Positions 52,405 through 62,644 of a stretch of DNA of 64,000 nucleotides are shown here, in pieces. The notes under the pieces were generated by a model. That model did not search any database. It was not told the origin of the DNA and worked only from the letters and a program-made list of their open reading frames with translations. Position 1 is the stretch's first letter, and the number at the start of each line of letters is the position of its first letter. The position numbers were made by a program, and so were the translations under genes. Source of the stretch: JABWBD01 sp040768665 (GTDB lineage: Bacteria; Planctomycetota; Planctomycetia; Pirellulales; Thermoguttaceae); NCBI GenBank assembly GCA_040768665.1, contig JAXGMN010000033.1, forward strand, positions 62,001 to 126,000, written 5' to 3'.

Positions 52405-53275
52405 GACTGCGATGCGGCACGTAGCGGTGCCGAAGGAAGTCGCCGACGTAGATCAAGTACTCAAACGACAGCGAGTCCTGCTTGACCTGCTCCAGAATGG
52501 TCGACAAGGTCCCCTGGATTACCTCTTCCTTGTCCACATAGCCGGCGTGCTTCACGACCGCAATCGGAGTTTCTGGCGGATAGTTGACTAGAAGCTTGGC
52601 GATGAAGTCTCCGAACTCGGCACGCATCGTGAACAGCACCATCGTGCTGCGATGGACGGAGAGCTTGTCGATCGTGTCGGTCTTGCCCGGCCAGTCGGTC
52701 GAGGACAAAATCACGGCCTTGGTGCGGTCGGCGGTTGTGACGCATCGCTTGAGCGCCGCGTTTCCCGCATTGAAACTGCTTACACCGGGAACGACCACCG
52801 GGTTGAGATCCTCGAATTCCTCGAGGCACCACGCCCAGGGACCGTAGATCAGCGGATCGCCGTTGTCGAGGATGGCGACCGTCTTACGTTCGGCTATGGC
52901 CTTGCGGACCTTGGCGATGAATTCCTTGCGTTTCCCGTCGAGTTGCTCCGCCTCCTGCCGTTCGTCGCCCTTCAACGAGGCCGGATCCTGGCCGTAATAG
53001 GGAAAGAGCCGCCAGAATCCTCCAACGATTTCCTTGCCGGCGAGATAGTCGGCGAACTTCTCCCGAATGGCGTTGGAACAGAAGACGAGATCGGCTTTCT
53101 TCATCACCTCGATTGCCCTGAGCGTTGCCAGATCGGCGTCGCCGGGGCCGACGCCCACCAGGTATACCTGCGTCGAAGGCTTCTCTGCGCCGACGGCGGC
53201 CAACGGCACGTGCGGTGCGGCGAGGGCGAGAAGGGCAGCAGTCAGGAAAAGTCTGCAGACGGAGTTGCGTTTCAT
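52382..53275 (-). CDS. Secreted tetrapyrrole-methylase-like protein
   Basis: A 297-aa protein with a signal peptide (LFLTAALLALAAPHVPLAA) followed by the tetrapyrrole (corrin/porphyrin) methylase fold: VYLVGVGPGDADLATLRAIE, KKADLVFCSNAI, LDNGDPLIYGPWAW, VVVPGVSSFNAGNAALKR and TPIAVVKHAGYVDKEEVIQG. These enzymes use S-adenosylmethionine and are normally cytosolic, so a secreted member is unexpected. I start at 53275 because the ORF before it is not protein-like. Its last 23 bases overlap the convergent DUF1559 remnant. Confidence 0.8.
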   Translation of the reverse strand: MKRNSVCRLFLTAALLALAAPHVPLAAVGAEKPSTQVYLVGVGPGDADLATLRAIEVMKKADLVFCSNAIREKFADYLAGKEIVGGFWRLFPYYGQDPASLKGDERQEAEQLDGKRKEFIAKVRKAIAERKTVAILDNGDPLIYGPWAWCLEEFEDLNPVVVPGVSSFNAGNAALKRCVTTADRTKAVILSSTDWPGKTDTIDKLSVHRSTMVLFTMRAEFGDFIAKLLVNYPPETPIAVVKHAGYVDKEEVIQGTLSTILEQVKQDSLSFEYLIYVGDFLRHRYVPHRSPTARRPE

Positions 53276-53333
53276 TGTCGTTCCTTTTCCAAGAGGTCGG
53301 CATCGCCGAAGAACGAAGGGGCGGCATTCGGTA

Positions 53334-53353
53334 GGACGGATTGCCAATCCGCC
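53334..53353. repeat. Short palindrome GGACGGATTG/CCAATCCGCC
   Basis: A 20-bp inverted repeat with one mismatch between the methylase-like and aldehyde dehydrogenase genes. It could be a small transcription hairpin or a dispersed palindrome. Confidence 0.3.
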
Positions 53354-53441
53354 CCACGGCAAAAAGTGCCAGTTATTTCTCGAACGATGCTAAGGCAGTT
53401 CGACATCTTTTTCTACCGCTAGAAGCTCGATCTAGCGTCCC

Positions 53442-54920
53442 CTATAACCCCCAGCCAATCGGCGCCTGCTCGTCATACCCCAGCATCGCGCTCTTCCGCT
53501 TGCAGTACGCCAGAAGCCCTTCCATCCCGAGTTCCACGCCGGTGCCGCTCATCTTGTGCGGCGGAACGGGAATCTGCGGATAGCCGCTGAGCATCGTGTT
53601 GACCCAGACGATGCCGGTGTCCAGGGCGCGGACCATTCGCAGGGCCCGCTGCCCGTCGCGGGTCCAGACGCTGCCCGACAGGCCATACCTTACCGCGTTC
53701 GCGATCCGGACGGCGTCCGACTCCTCCTTGAACGAGACGACGCTGAGGACCGGACCAAAAATCTCCTCGTCGTGGACCTTCATTCCCGGGCGGACGCTCG
53801 CAAGGATCGTCGGCTGGATCCAGAAGCCTCCGGCAAGCGGGCCGGCAAGTTCAAGCCTACCACCGCCGCAAACCACCTCGCATCCCTCGCCCGGCGCGGC
53901 GTTCAGGTAGCCGAGCGCAATCTCATACTGACTCTTCGTGATCATCGGGCCGACGAGCGTCCGCTCGTCGCCGGGGTCTCCGACGGAGAGCTTTTCGGCC
54001 TTCGCCTTCAGCAGCGCGAGAAACTCATCGCGGATCGACTGCTGGACGAGCAGTCGCGAGCAAGATACGCAGAGCTGGCCGCAGTTGACGAAACCGCTGA
54101 CCAGAGCCGCGTTGGCGGCGCGGTCCAGATCGGCATCTTCGAAAACGACGATCGCGTTCTTGCCGCCGCACTCCAGGTTGACCATCTTCATCCGATCGGC
54201 GGCGAGTTTCTGGATATGCTGCCCGACCGCCGTCGAACCGGTAAAGGAGATCTTGCGAACGGCCGGGTGGGCGACCAGGGCATTGCCGGCCTTCGAGCCG
54301 GAGCCGAGCACGACGTTGACGATGCCCTTGGGCGCCCCTGCTTCGACGGCGAGCCGGGCGAAGGCAACCGTACTCAGCGGCGTTTCAATCGACGGCTTGA
54401 GCACGATCGCGTTGCCGGCCGCCAGTGCCGGCGGCACTTTCAGCGCCGCGTTCACCAGCGGATAGTTCCAAGGCAGGATGCCGGCAATGACACCATACGG
54501 CTCGTACATCGTCAGGGCAAAATGGCCGCCCTCGGTGGTCTTCACGGCGCCCTCGATCTTGTCGGCGGCGCCTGCATAGAAGCGAATGATCGCCGCCGTG
54601 AGCGGAATCTCCCCGCCGCGAAGCTGCCCGATCGGCTTGCCCACGTCCTGGAGCTCCAGTTGGACAAGCTCCTCGGCCCTCTCTTCGACGAGGTCGGCGA
54701 GCCTGAGCAGGATTTGCCCCCGGTCGGCCGGTGTGAGCGACTTCCATGGGTTGGACTCGAACGCACGGGCGCTGGACTGCACGATCCGATCGACGCACGC
54801 ATCATCGCAGCAAGACTGTTTGGCGATGACCTGGCCGGTCGCCGGATTCAGGACGTCGCACGTACCGCCCCCGCCGTCGTGGAGTTCTTCGCCGTCAAGA
54901 AAAGGGCCGATGTTGATCAT
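53442..54920 (-). CDS. NAD(P)-dependent aldehyde dehydrogenase
   Basis: A 492-aa enzyme of the ALDH superfamily, betaine-aldehyde-dehydrogenase-like. The active-site Asn is in ILPWNYPLVN (about 152), the general base Glu250 in VNLECGGKNA and the catalytic Cys284 in FVNCGQLCVSC. SFTGSTAVGQ is the cofactor-binding turn. It oxidises an aldehyde to its acid; substrate unknown. It stands alone on the minus strand, and no operon partner with an aldehyde-forming function is adjacent. Confidence 0.9.
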   Translation of the reverse strand: MINIGPFLDGEELHDGGGGTCDVLNPATGQVIAKQSCCDDACVDRIVQSSARAFESNPWKSLTPADRGQILLRLADLVEERAEELVQLELQDVGKPIGQLRGGEIPLTAAIIRFYAGAADKIEGAVKTTEGGHFALTMYEPYGVIAGILPWNYPLVNAALKVPPALAAGNAIVLKPSIETPLSTVAFARLAVEAGAPKGIVNVVLGSGSKAGNALVAHPAVRKISFTGSTAVGQHIQKLAADRMKMVNLECGGKNAIVVFEDADLDRAANAALVSGFVNCGQLCVSCSRLLVQQSIRDEFLALLKAKAEKLSVGDPGDERTLVGPMITKSQYEIALGYLNAAPGEGCEVVCGGGRLELAGPLAGGFWIQPTILASVRPGMKVHDEEIFGPVLSVVSFKEESDAVRIANAVRYGLSGSVWTRDGQRALRMVRALDTGIVWVNTMLSGYPQIPVPPHKMSGTGVELGMEGLLAYCKRKSAMLGYDEQAPIGWGL

Positions 54921-54959
54921 GCATGGTCTCCTATGTTCGATGACAAACCTTGCCGTATT

Positions 54960-57785
54960 CTACCAAGATTCATCCTGGATGGGCACCGCGCACTCGTCGA
55001 ACGCGTTTTCCTGGCCTGCGGCCTGCGGCGGTCTGCCCAGGGCATCCGGACGCAGCAGCAGGGCAACGGAGCCGGGTTCGTCGAAGCCGGAGAACCGGTT
55101 GCCCGTGATCCGGAGCCGGCCGCAGATCTCCGCGGCGGCCTTTACGCCCTCTGTCGCGCCGCGCGCGAGAATATTGTCGGCGAACACGGCCGTCGGGCCG
55201 CCGAACACGTCGAAGCTGACAAGCTGGGCGCAATCGCTGATCACGTTATCGTGGATGCTCCAGTTGAACCCCTGCGGGGCCTCGAGCGCGAACACCGCCC
55301 CCTTCTTCAGTTCGGCGTCCTCGCTCAGCCGGAACACGCCTTCGTCCGCGTCGAAGGCCTCTACCTTCGGACCGAAAGTGTAGCCCGAATCGCCGCCGGA
55401 GGCCCAAGCGATCCGGCAGCCGCGGTAGCCGTGGGTGCGCCGGCGAGGCCAGGGCAGCCCGCCGCTCGACCTGAACGTCCGCGAGTCGATCACTACGTCG
55501 ACCCGTCCCTCGGTCTTCATAGCCAGCAGGCCGACTGCACAGCCGCGAATGAGATTGTCGTGCACGACGAGGTTGCGTGCCGGTTCGGCGAGCACGATGC
55601 CGTGGACTTTCGGATCGACGTCGCCGCGGACGTAGATCTGGTTGTCGCTGACCGTCGCGTCGTCGGCCGACACGCGGATGCCGAAGCGGCCGGCGGACTC
55701 GTCGCGGACGCACGTCAGGTCGATCGCGTTGCCGGTGATGATCGTGTTGCCGGCCGGCAGGTTCCGGTAATCGCCGAACCCGGTGGCCTCGATCGCGGAC
55801 GTGTTGAAATTGACGAAGATATTATTGCTGATGATCACGGGCGTGGAGCCGCCGGAGGAACGAATCGCGCAGCCGCCGTAGGCCATCTGCTGCTCGAACG
55901 TGTTGTGGGCCACGATGTGCTGCCCGGAGGGGAGGATATCGAACGCGGCGTCGCGCGAGCGGATATTGCCCATGGCCACGGTGCCGGCGTTGCGGAAGTA
56001 GTTGCCGACGATCTTGACGAATCGCGAGGCTCCCTCCCAACTACACCCACCGACGTCCTGAACGCGGCAGTTGAGAACGGCCGTATTCTCGGCGAAGTCG
56101 TTGTTGTTGAAAGCGTTTCGGGCACAGTCGGCGACCGTGCAATTCCGGTAGACGATCGACTTGGTATAGCGCGACGGTTCTTCGTTTCCCTTGCGACTGC
56201 TGCTGCTGGAATAAAAGCATTCGGCCGACATGCCGGTGGCGTGGCAGTTTTCCACCAAGACCCGCTCGGGGCTTTGAATGCCGACAGCGTTGCAGTGCTT
56301 GACGTAAAAGCCCCACATATGCGGGTAGCCGCTGGTCCGCATATGACCCATCTGGCAGCGTTCGGCGAAGCCGCTGAAGCCGCGGAACCGCAGGTTGCGC
56401 AGCGTGACCGAGGTTCCGCCGACGACCGAGAGGCACGCGCCCTGCCCGTTGCCAATATCGAGCACGGTCCGCTCTTCGTTCTCGCCTTCCACCGTGATGC
56501 CATCGGCGCCGTTGAGCTTCAGCCCGCTGGTCAGCCGGTAGCAGCCGGCCGGAATGAAGACGTTGCGGCACTCGCCCACCGCACGGTCGAAGGCACGCTG
56601 CAAGGGGCCGCTGTCGGTGTGTTGCACCACGCACCCGGTAGCCTCAAGCGGCATGGGGTCGGCGAGAGTTACCCTGTTGCCCTCGATCGCGGTGATCGTA
56701 TTCACAAACTGGTCACGGGCGCTGAACGAGACCACGGCCGGTTTCGTCCAGAACTCGGCGTTCGGGAATTTCACCTGCACTCCGCCGCTCAAGTCCTGCC
56801 AGTCGCCGGTAATCTGGACCGGCTGCTTCCAGTTCAGGCCCAGATCGTCGCTCCAGCGGAAGGTCGGCGGGTCGGTGCCGGCGAAGTCTAGGACGTAGGC
56901 CGTCCACGGCCCAAGACTCCCGTCGCACCCGCGAGCCTCAACCTGCTGGTTGAACTCGGTTGCACCCTCACCGGGGCTTCTTCCCCAGACGCGGCCGTCG
57001 GCAATGTGGGGATTGCACTTGGAAATCGCCACCTGGTGACCCACATCGAAATCGCCGGGATGCTCGACGACAATCACTTTGGAACCGGCGGTCGTGTCGG
57101 CCACCGTTTCGAACTCCGACCCACTGGCGCCGAAGTCGCGGACATTCACCGGCACCGCCGACCGCTGAAAGCCGGCGATTCGCACGTCGTCGAGGTCCGC
57201 CTCGCCTCCCTCGGGAATTGCCAAAGCGAGCGTCACGCGGGAAATATTGCGCGGCACCATGTAGATGCCCGTGAGCGTACTCCATGGCCCGTCACGGACT
57301 GGCGTTGCCGCGGCCGCAGCGAATGCACGGTCCGCCTTGAGACTGCCTGCGTCGTCGTATTCATAGGCTTTCCACTCGACCGGCCCCCCCCGGTAGCGGA
57401 CGGAGATCTCGTACCCCAGTCCGCGCCGCAGTCCAGGACACGGCTGAGCCAAGTGGGCGGCGCGGTTCGGTCCGGCGGCGACGCGCAAAAACCGCTGCCC
57501 ATCCGCCGCGCCGTTGCCGACCACCTGCAACTCGCCGGGGTAGGCGGTGGACAGCGTCCATTGGGCTGGGACCAGCAGATCGGCGGACAGGGCCCACTGG
57601 CCTAGTGCGCTCGCCTTGGGTGGAGCCTTCAGGTTGGTCGCTTCTTCAAAACTGGGATTTCCCAGCAATGCGGTATCCGCCGCGGCGGGCGAGGCGACGA
57701 TGCACGCTGCACAAAACCAGGCGAAACGGATTGGCGGGACGTGTTTGAGCGCGACGGTTGAGACGTTCAGTCGGGGAGCATTCAT
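54960..57785 (-). CDS. Secreted right-handed parallel beta-helix protein
   Basis: A 941-aa protein from the ATG at 57785 with a signal peptide (FAWFCAACIVASPAAA). Residues about 40-200 form a beta-sandwich-like domain (NPSFEEATNLKAPP, VPRNISRVTLALAIPEGGEA), then a pectate-lyase-like repeated helix: VNVRDFGASGSEFETVADTT, GADGITVEGENEERTVLDIG, VLVENCHATGMSAECF and many N-N-x-F/I turns (VISNNIFVNFN-type, LVVHDNLIRGCA). It is probably a polysaccharide lyase or glycosidase; activity cannot be named. Confidence 0.78.
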   Translation of the reverse strand: MNAPRLNVSTVALKHVPPIRFAWFCAACIVASPAAADTALLGNPSFEEATNLKAPPKASALGQWALSADLLVPAQWTLSTAYPGELQVVGNGAADGQRFLRVAAGPNRAAHLAQPCPGLRRGLGYEISVRYRGGPVEWKAYEYDDAGSLKADRAFAAAAATPVRDGPWSTLTGIYMVPRNISRVTLALAIPEGGEADLDDVRIAGFQRSAVPVNVRDFGASGSEFETVADTTAGSKVIVVEHPGDFDVGHQVAISKCNPHIADGRVWGRSPGEGATEFNQQVEARGCDGSLGPWTAYVLDFAGTDPPTFRWSDDLGLNWKQPVQITGDWQDLSGGVQVKFPNAEFWTKPAVVSFSARDQFVNTITAIEGNRVTLADPMPLEATGCVVQHTDSGPLQRAFDRAVGECRNVFIPAGCYRLTSGLKLNGADGITVEGENEERTVLDIGNGQGACLSVVGGTSVTLRNLRFRGFSGFAERCQMGHMRTSGYPHMWGFYVKHCNAVGIQSPERVLVENCHATGMSAECFYSSSSSRKGNEEPSRYTKSIVYRNCTVADCARNAFNNNDFAENTAVLNCRVQDVGGCSWEGASRFVKIVGNYFRNAGTVAMGNIRSRDAAFDILPSGQHIVAHNTFEQQMAYGGCAIRSSGGSTPVIISNNIFVNFNTSAIEATGFGDYRNLPAGNTIITGNAIDLTCVRDESAGRFGIRVSADDATVSDNQIYVRGDVDPKVHGIVLAEPARNLVVHDNLIRGCAVGLLAMKTEGRVDVVIDSRTFRSSGGLPWPRRRTHGYRGCRIAWASGGDSGYTFGPKVEAFDADEGVFRLSEDAELKKGAVFALEAPQGFNWSIHDNVISDCAQLVSFDVFGGPTAVFADNILARGATEGVKAAAEICGRLRITGNRFSGFDEPGSVALLLRPDALGRPPQAAGQENAFDECAVPIQDESW

Positions 57786-58084
57786 GATCAGGTCTTTCCT
57801 GTCGCGAGAAATCTGCATTCTGCGACCCTTCTGTTCTGGGGCAGTATCCGTCTGCTCGGCTATTCTGGCCACCGAAGAGTGCGGAACGCAAGGGGATGGA
57901 ACCGCGATTTGCCGCACACATTAAAGCCCCTTCCCGCGCCCTGGCCGGATTTCTCGCTCGGGACGAGTTGACCGAGAGTTGCTTTGCGGGTAGTTCAGCC
58001 GCATAATTCCTGTTGGAGACAATGCGGGGCACTGTCCCGTCGAAGTTGACCGTGAGGTACGATTTTCCGAGAGGAACAGAACTG

Positions 58085-58342
58085 ATGTTTACACCCGAGG
58101 AAATTGACGAGCGTCTCCACCAGCGTCCGTTTGCACCGTTTCGCATTGTGACCAGCGCGGGTCAGACGTTCGATGTCTTCCATCCCGACCTGGTTTTGAT
58201 CGGCCGGCGCTCGCTGATTGTCGGCACTGCCAGTTCCGAGAACCCGCGGCACTATGAGTTGACCACACGCGTTGCCATGATGCACGTTACGGCCCTGGAG
58301 GATCTTCCCGCGCCTGCACCTTCGCCGGGGAACGGCTCCTGA
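58085..58342 (+). CDS. Small hypothetical protein paired with Uma2
   Basis: An 85-aa protein (MFTPEEIDERLHQRPFAPFR start; LVLIGRRSLIVGT, HYELTTRVAMMHVTALEDL) that looks like a compact beta domain. It ends 8 bp before the Uma2 gene on the same strand. I recognise the pattern from planctomycete genomes but no function is known. Confidence 0.65.
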   Translation: MFTPEEIDERLHQRPFAPFRIVTSAGQTFDVFHPDLVLIGRRSLIVGTASSENPRHYELTTRVAMMHVTALEDLPAPAPSPGNGS

Positions 58343-58350
58343 GGACAGCC

Positions 58351-58989
58351 ATGAGCATCGAGACACTACGAGAGCTGATTGACGACGGCGCGCAACTCTA
58401 TTCAATGAGTGTCGGGCAATATCATCAGTTGATCGCCAACGGTGGATTGCCCGAAGGTGAGCCGTATGAGTTGCTTCAAGGGCACCTGGTTCGCAAGAGC
58501 CGCGGCGCAACGGGAGAAGACCCTGTGACGGTTGGACATGAGCATGCGGCGGTCGTACGACGACTCGCGAAACTTGGCGCTCAGCTTCAGTCCCCGGGCT
58601 GCTTCTTGCAGACGCAGCAGCCCATCACGTTGCCGCCTTTTAATGAACCCGAACCCGATGGTGCAATGATCAACGGCAGCGAGGAGGATTACGACCAGCG
58701 GCACCCTACGGCTGACGATGTCTTGTGCGTGATCGAGGTTGCCGATGCTTCATTGCACCGCGACCGGACCATCAAGCAGCAGATCTACGCTGACAGCGGA
58801 CTGCCCCAATACATCATCTTGAACGTGCCAGAGCGCTGCGCCGAGGTGTATACACAACCTTTGGCCGGAAAAGGACGCTACGGGAATCTGGTCACGCTTT
58901 CGTCGGACCGGGAGTTGATCCTGCCCGCGGCCGGCCGGGGGCAACTGCACGTGCCGGTTGAGGGTCTGCTGCCCGAGAAATCCGGATAA
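58351..58989 (+). CDS. Uma2-family (DUF820) restriction-endonuclease-like protein
   Basis: A 212-aa protein with the Uma2 fold: the N-terminal helix PYELLQGHLVRKSRGATGED, then VGHEHAAVVRRLAKL, NEPEPDGAMI with the acidic PD motif, VLCVIEVADASLHRDRTIKQ (the E-x-K/D-x pattern) and YADSGLPQYIILNVPERCAE. The PD-(D/E)xK nuclease core is complete. The biological role of the family is unknown; it is expanded in cyanobacteria and planctomycetes. Confidence 0.85.
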   Translation: MSIETLRELIDDGAQLYSMSVGQYHQLIANGGLPEGEPYELLQGHLVRKSRGATGEDPVTVGHEHAAVVRRLAKLGAQLQSPGCFLQTQQPITLPPFNEPEPDGAMINGSEEDYDQRHPTADDVLCVIEVADASLHRDRTIKQQIYADSGLPQYIILNVPERCAEVYTQPLAGKGRYGNLVTLSSDRELILPAAGRGQLHVPVEGLLPEKSG

Positions 58990-59074
58990 TCTCGGCACGT
59001 GAAGACTTGGAGCCGCGCCCCGCCTTCCCTCGCGGTTCCCCGTGTGTTAGAACGGATTATCAACTCCTGCCGCG

Positions 59075-62000
59075 ATGTCGTCCAAACACTCCCCGCAAGA
59101 ATCGAGCGCTTCGATGTCCGCACAGACTCTCCCTCTCCGATTGGCTGCCTGCAGTGTTTCCGCATTTCTGTCGCTCATCTTTTCGGCCTGGTGCGTCTGC
59201 AATGCTGCGGCCCGAGACGCGGCATCCGCCTCGGCGCCGAATCGTGCCGAACAACTCACGCTCTATGTTTCGACCGCGGGCAACGATTCGTGGTCCGGGC
59301 TGCTTGCCGACCCCAACGCCGAGGCGACGGACGGCCCGCTGGCCACGGTCCAAAAGGCCCGCGACAAGCTTCGTGAAACCAAAGCGACGGGCGGCTTGAC
59401 CCGGCCGGCGAGCGTCGTGCTGCGGGGCGGCGTTTATCCACAGACTGAACCGATTGTTTTCACGGCCGCCGACTCGGGGACCAAAGCGTGCCCGATCACC
59501 TACCAGGCCTATCCCGGTGAGGAGCCGGTCATCAGTGGCGGCCGCGTCATCCGCGGCTGGGAGCCGGACGACAGCGCACAGAGCCGGACCCGGTGCGGCG
59601 GGAAACTGTGGCGGGCCGCCGTCCCGGCGGCTAAGACCGGCGGAAAGTGGGGATTCAACCAGCTCTTTGTCGACGGCGGGCGCCGTGTGCGGGCACGCGT
59701 TCCCAACAAGGGCTCGTTCCTGCGGACCGACGGCCCCGTGTCCAAGGACAATCCGCGTGCGTTCTATTTCCACGAAGGCGACGTGAAGGAGTGGAACAAC
59801 TTGCGCGAAGTGATCTTCGTCGTCTACCACTCCTGGGAGACGTCGATCCATCACGTCCGCTCCGTGGACACCGAGGCCGGCGTGGTCGAACTGCATGAGC
59901 CGGCGCCCTGGGGCATGGGCAGATGGGAGCGGCAGCAGCGCTACTACGTCGAGAACGTCTTCGAGGAGCTGGACGAGCCCGGCGAATGGTACCTGGATCG
60001 AGCCACGGGCACCCTCTACTACTATCCGTTGCCGGGCGAGACGATGGCGGATGTCGAGGTCATTGCCCCGTCGGTCACGTCCACGTTGGTCAGCTTCCTG
60101 GGCGATTCAGCGAAAGACGAAGCCGTCGAGCACCTGCACTTTCGCGGCATTTCGCTGTTGCACACCAACGCCAACCTGACGCGGGTGCGAAATCCTGGGC
60201 AGGGCGAGATCTACCAACCGGGGCTGATCCAGGCCGCTGGCTTCCGCGGCGCGAGTTTCGAGGACTGCACGATCGCCCATACCGGGGCTCACGCAATCTG
60301 GCTCGCCGCCGGCTGCGAAGACGTGCAGGTCCGGCGCTGCCACCTCCACGATCTCGGCGGCGGCGGAGTTTACATCGGCGGCGGCTGGGGACTGCACGAG
60401 GCCGCGCCAACGCAGCGCATTGTCGTGGACAACAACTTCATCCACGACGGCTCGCATCTCTTCCACGGCGCGCACGGCGTCTGGATCGGCAGGAGCTCGT
60501 ACAACACGGTAACCCACAACGAGATCTCCAACTTCGACTATTCGGGCATTTCCTGCGGCTGGTCGTGGGGCTTCCAGCCAAGTTCGGCCAACCACAACAT
60601 CCTCGACTACAACCACATCCACCACCTCGGCAACGGCGACGGGCTCAGTGATATGGGAGGCATCTACACGTTGGGCATCTCGCCCGGCACGACCGAGCGT
60701 TACAACCATATTCACCACGTCTACAATTACGCTCCCGTTTCGCACGGCTCGGGAGTGTATCCGGACGAAGGCAGCTCGGAGATCCTGATCGAGAACAACG
60801 TCGTGTACCGGGTCCGGACATGCCCGCTCTTCCAGCACTATGGCAAGGACAACATCGTCCGAAACAATATCTTCGCACTGGGAGGAAAGGGCCAGCTCCA
60901 GCGATGCCGCGAGGACAAGCCCTGCCATTACGTTGCGGAAGGCAACATCGTCTTCGGCGATATTCCGCAGATGCTCGGCGGGGTGTGGAAAAGCGGCGAC
61001 TGGAAGCTGGGCAAGAATGTCTACTTCAGCACGGCCGGCCCGCCCGAGTTCGCCGGCATGGATTTCCAGACCTGGCAGACAAAAGGCAACGACGTCGGCT
61101 CGATCGTTGCCGATCCCCGGTTTGTCGATGTGGCAGGCGACGATTTCCGGCTCAAGCCGGACTCGCCCGCGTTGAAGCTCGGTTTCCAGCCCATCGATCT
61201 CAGCAAGACCGGTCTGTATGGCGACAAGGCTTGGGTGGACTTGCCGAAGCGGTACAAGAACCGGCCGCTCAACGAGGTTCCCGCGCCGGTCGAACCGCCG
61301 TTTGTCGTCATCTTCAACTTCGAGGCCGACGAGTCGGGCGAGGAACCCCTTGACCTCAGGGTCATCAAAGGCGGCGATCAGGCCACGTTGGCCGTTTCAA
61401 AAGACACGGCCGCCGGCGGGAGTCAGAGCCTGAAGTTCGTCGACGCTCCGGGTCTGCAATACGGGTTTGCGCCGCACCTCTACTGCAATCCCTCCTATGC
61501 GACAGGCAAAGTCCAACTCTCCTGGGACATGCTCAACAGCAAAGATGCGCCCGCCAGTTTTTATCTCGAGGTGCGGCAGTGGGGCGACAGCCCGTACCTG
61601 GTCGGCCCCACGGTCTCGGTGGCGCCCGATGGCCGAGTGACTGCCGGAAAGCAGGAAGTGGGCATGATTCCGTTGGGCCAATGGGTTCACGTCGACATTG
61701 CCATCGAGTTGGGCGAGGGCAAGCCCAAGACCTACCGGTTCGCACTCAGCGTTCCCGATCGCGAACCGATCGTCGCCGAGATCCCCTATGGCAGCGAGGC
61801 ATTCGAGAAGATTACCTGGTTCGGCATCTCCAGCACCAGAGAAGCGGCAAGCGTCTTCTATATCGACAACCTGAAGCTCGGCACCGCCGAACAGCTCGCC
61901 GCCCCGCCACGGCCAAGACGCAAGGTTGCGCCCGCCAGAACGGGGCCGCGCAAACCGGCCAACGACCAGCAGCTCATGGGCTACTGGAAATTCGACGAAG

Positions 62001-62644
62001 CCGACGGTTACGTGGCCGAGGATAGCTCCGGCTACAAGAACGACGGCGACATCTGGGCCGCGCGTGCCACGGGCAAGTTCGGCAACGCCCTGTTCTGCGA
62101 CACGACCGCCAGTCATACCATCGTTCGCGACGATCCGACGCTCCGGTTTGGCACGTCCGGCTTCTCGATCGAGCTTTGGATCTGCCCAACCATGCTTGCG
62201 ATCGACTCCAAGGACGCCCGGCGCCGCTTCATGAGCAAGGACAACTACCCGAACACCTGGTGGAATTTGAACCTCACCACCGAGGGAAAGCCCTTCCTGG
62301 AGATGGTCGACGCGAACAATGCCGGCTGTGCCAACCGTCCGAGCGGCACGATCCCGGAGAATGCCTGGACCCATTTGGTGGTCGTGGTCGATCGGGCCAA
62401 CGCCAAGACCCGGTATTATTTCAACGGTAAGCTCGACAGCGCCCAGGACATCCCGCCCGCCTTCCGCGGCCCGCTCGACTCAGAAGGCGGCGACCTCTCG
62501 CTCGGCTCCTCCTGGCAGCCGTTCGTCGGCCTGTTGGACGAGGTGAAGATTTACAAGCGGGTATTGACCGAAAACGAAATCCAAGCCGGCTACGAGAAAG
62601 AGAAAGCCAACCGCAGCAGCTCGGCGTACCATCTCGTCGAGTAA
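59075..62644 (+). CDS. Large secreted beta-helix protein with LamG-like C-terminus
   Basis: An 1189-aa protein with a signal peptide (AACSVSAFLSLIFSAWCVCN; the ATG at 59114 is an alternative start). Residues about 60-740: VSTAGNDSWSGLLADPNAEA, DGPLATVQKARDKLRE and ASVVLRGGVY begin a parallel beta-helix like the GH141/GH120-type cores, with many H-N-x-I turns (NHIHHVYNYAPVSHGSGVYP). About 770-950 is a beta-sandwich (YWKFDEADGYVAEDSSGY begins the final LamG/concanavalin-like domain at ~965-1180). It is probably a polysaccharide-degrading enzyme with carbohydrate-binding tail; specificity unknown. Confidence 0.82.
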   Translation: MSSKHSPQESSASMSAQTLPLRLAACSVSAFLSLIFSAWCVCNAAARDAASASAPNRAEQLTLYVSTAGNDSWSGLLADPNAEATDGPLATVQKARDKLRETKATGGLTRPASVVLRGGVYPQTEPIVFTAADSGTKACPITYQAYPGEEPVISGGRVIRGWEPDDSAQSRTRCGGKLWRAAVPAAKTGGKWGFNQLFVDGGRRVRARVPNKGSFLRTDGPVSKDNPRAFYFHEGDVKEWNNLREVIFVVYHSWETSIHHVRSVDTEAGVVELHEPAPWGMGRWERQQRYYVENVFEELDEPGEWYLDRATGTLYYYPLPGETMADVEVIAPSVTSTLVSFLGDSAKDEAVEHLHFRGISLLHTNANLTRVRNPGQGEIYQPGLIQAAGFRGASFEDCTIAHTGAHAIWLAAGCEDVQVRRCHLHDLGGGGVYIGGGWGLHEAAPTQRIVVDNNFIHDGSHLFHGAHGVWIGRSSYNTVTHNEISNFDYSGISCGWSWGFQPSSANHNILDYNHIHHLGNGDGLSDMGGIYTLGISPGTTERYNHIHHVYNYAPVSHGSGVYPDEGSSEILIENNVVYRVRTCPLFQHYGKDNIVRNNIFALGGKGQLQRCREDKPCHYVAEGNIVFGDIPQMLGGVWKSGDWKLGKNVYFSTAGPPEFAGMDFQTWQTKGNDVGSIVADPRFVDVAGDDFRLKPDSPALKLGFQPIDLSKTGLYGDKAWVDLPKRYKNRPLNEVPAPVEPPFVVIFNFEADESGEEPLDLRVIKGGDQATLAVSKDTAAGGSQSLKFVDAPGLQYGFAPHLYCNPSYATGKVQLSWDMLNSKDAPASFYLEVRQWGDSPYLVGPTVSVAPDGRVTAGKQEVGMIPLGQWVHVDIAIELGEGKPKTYRFALSVPDREPIVAEIPYGSEAFEKITWFGISSTREAASVFYIDNLKLGTAEQLAAPPRPRRKVAPARTGPRKPANDQQLMGYWKFDEADGYVAEDSSGYKNDGDIWAARATGKFGNALFCDTTASHTIVRDDPTLRFGTSGFSIELWICPTMLAIDSKDARRRFMSKDNYPNTWWNLNLTTEGKPFLEMVDANNAGCANRPSGTIPENAWTHLVVVVDRANAKTRYYFNGKLDSAQDIPPAFRGPLDSEGGDLSLGSSWQPFVGLLDEVKIYKRVLTENEIQAGYEKEKANRSSSAYHLVE

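Noticed and set aside
53556..56891. A 1111-codon plus-strand open frame
   Set aside because: It is exactly antisense to the aldehyde dehydrogenase and beta-helix genes, both of which have clear family motifs.
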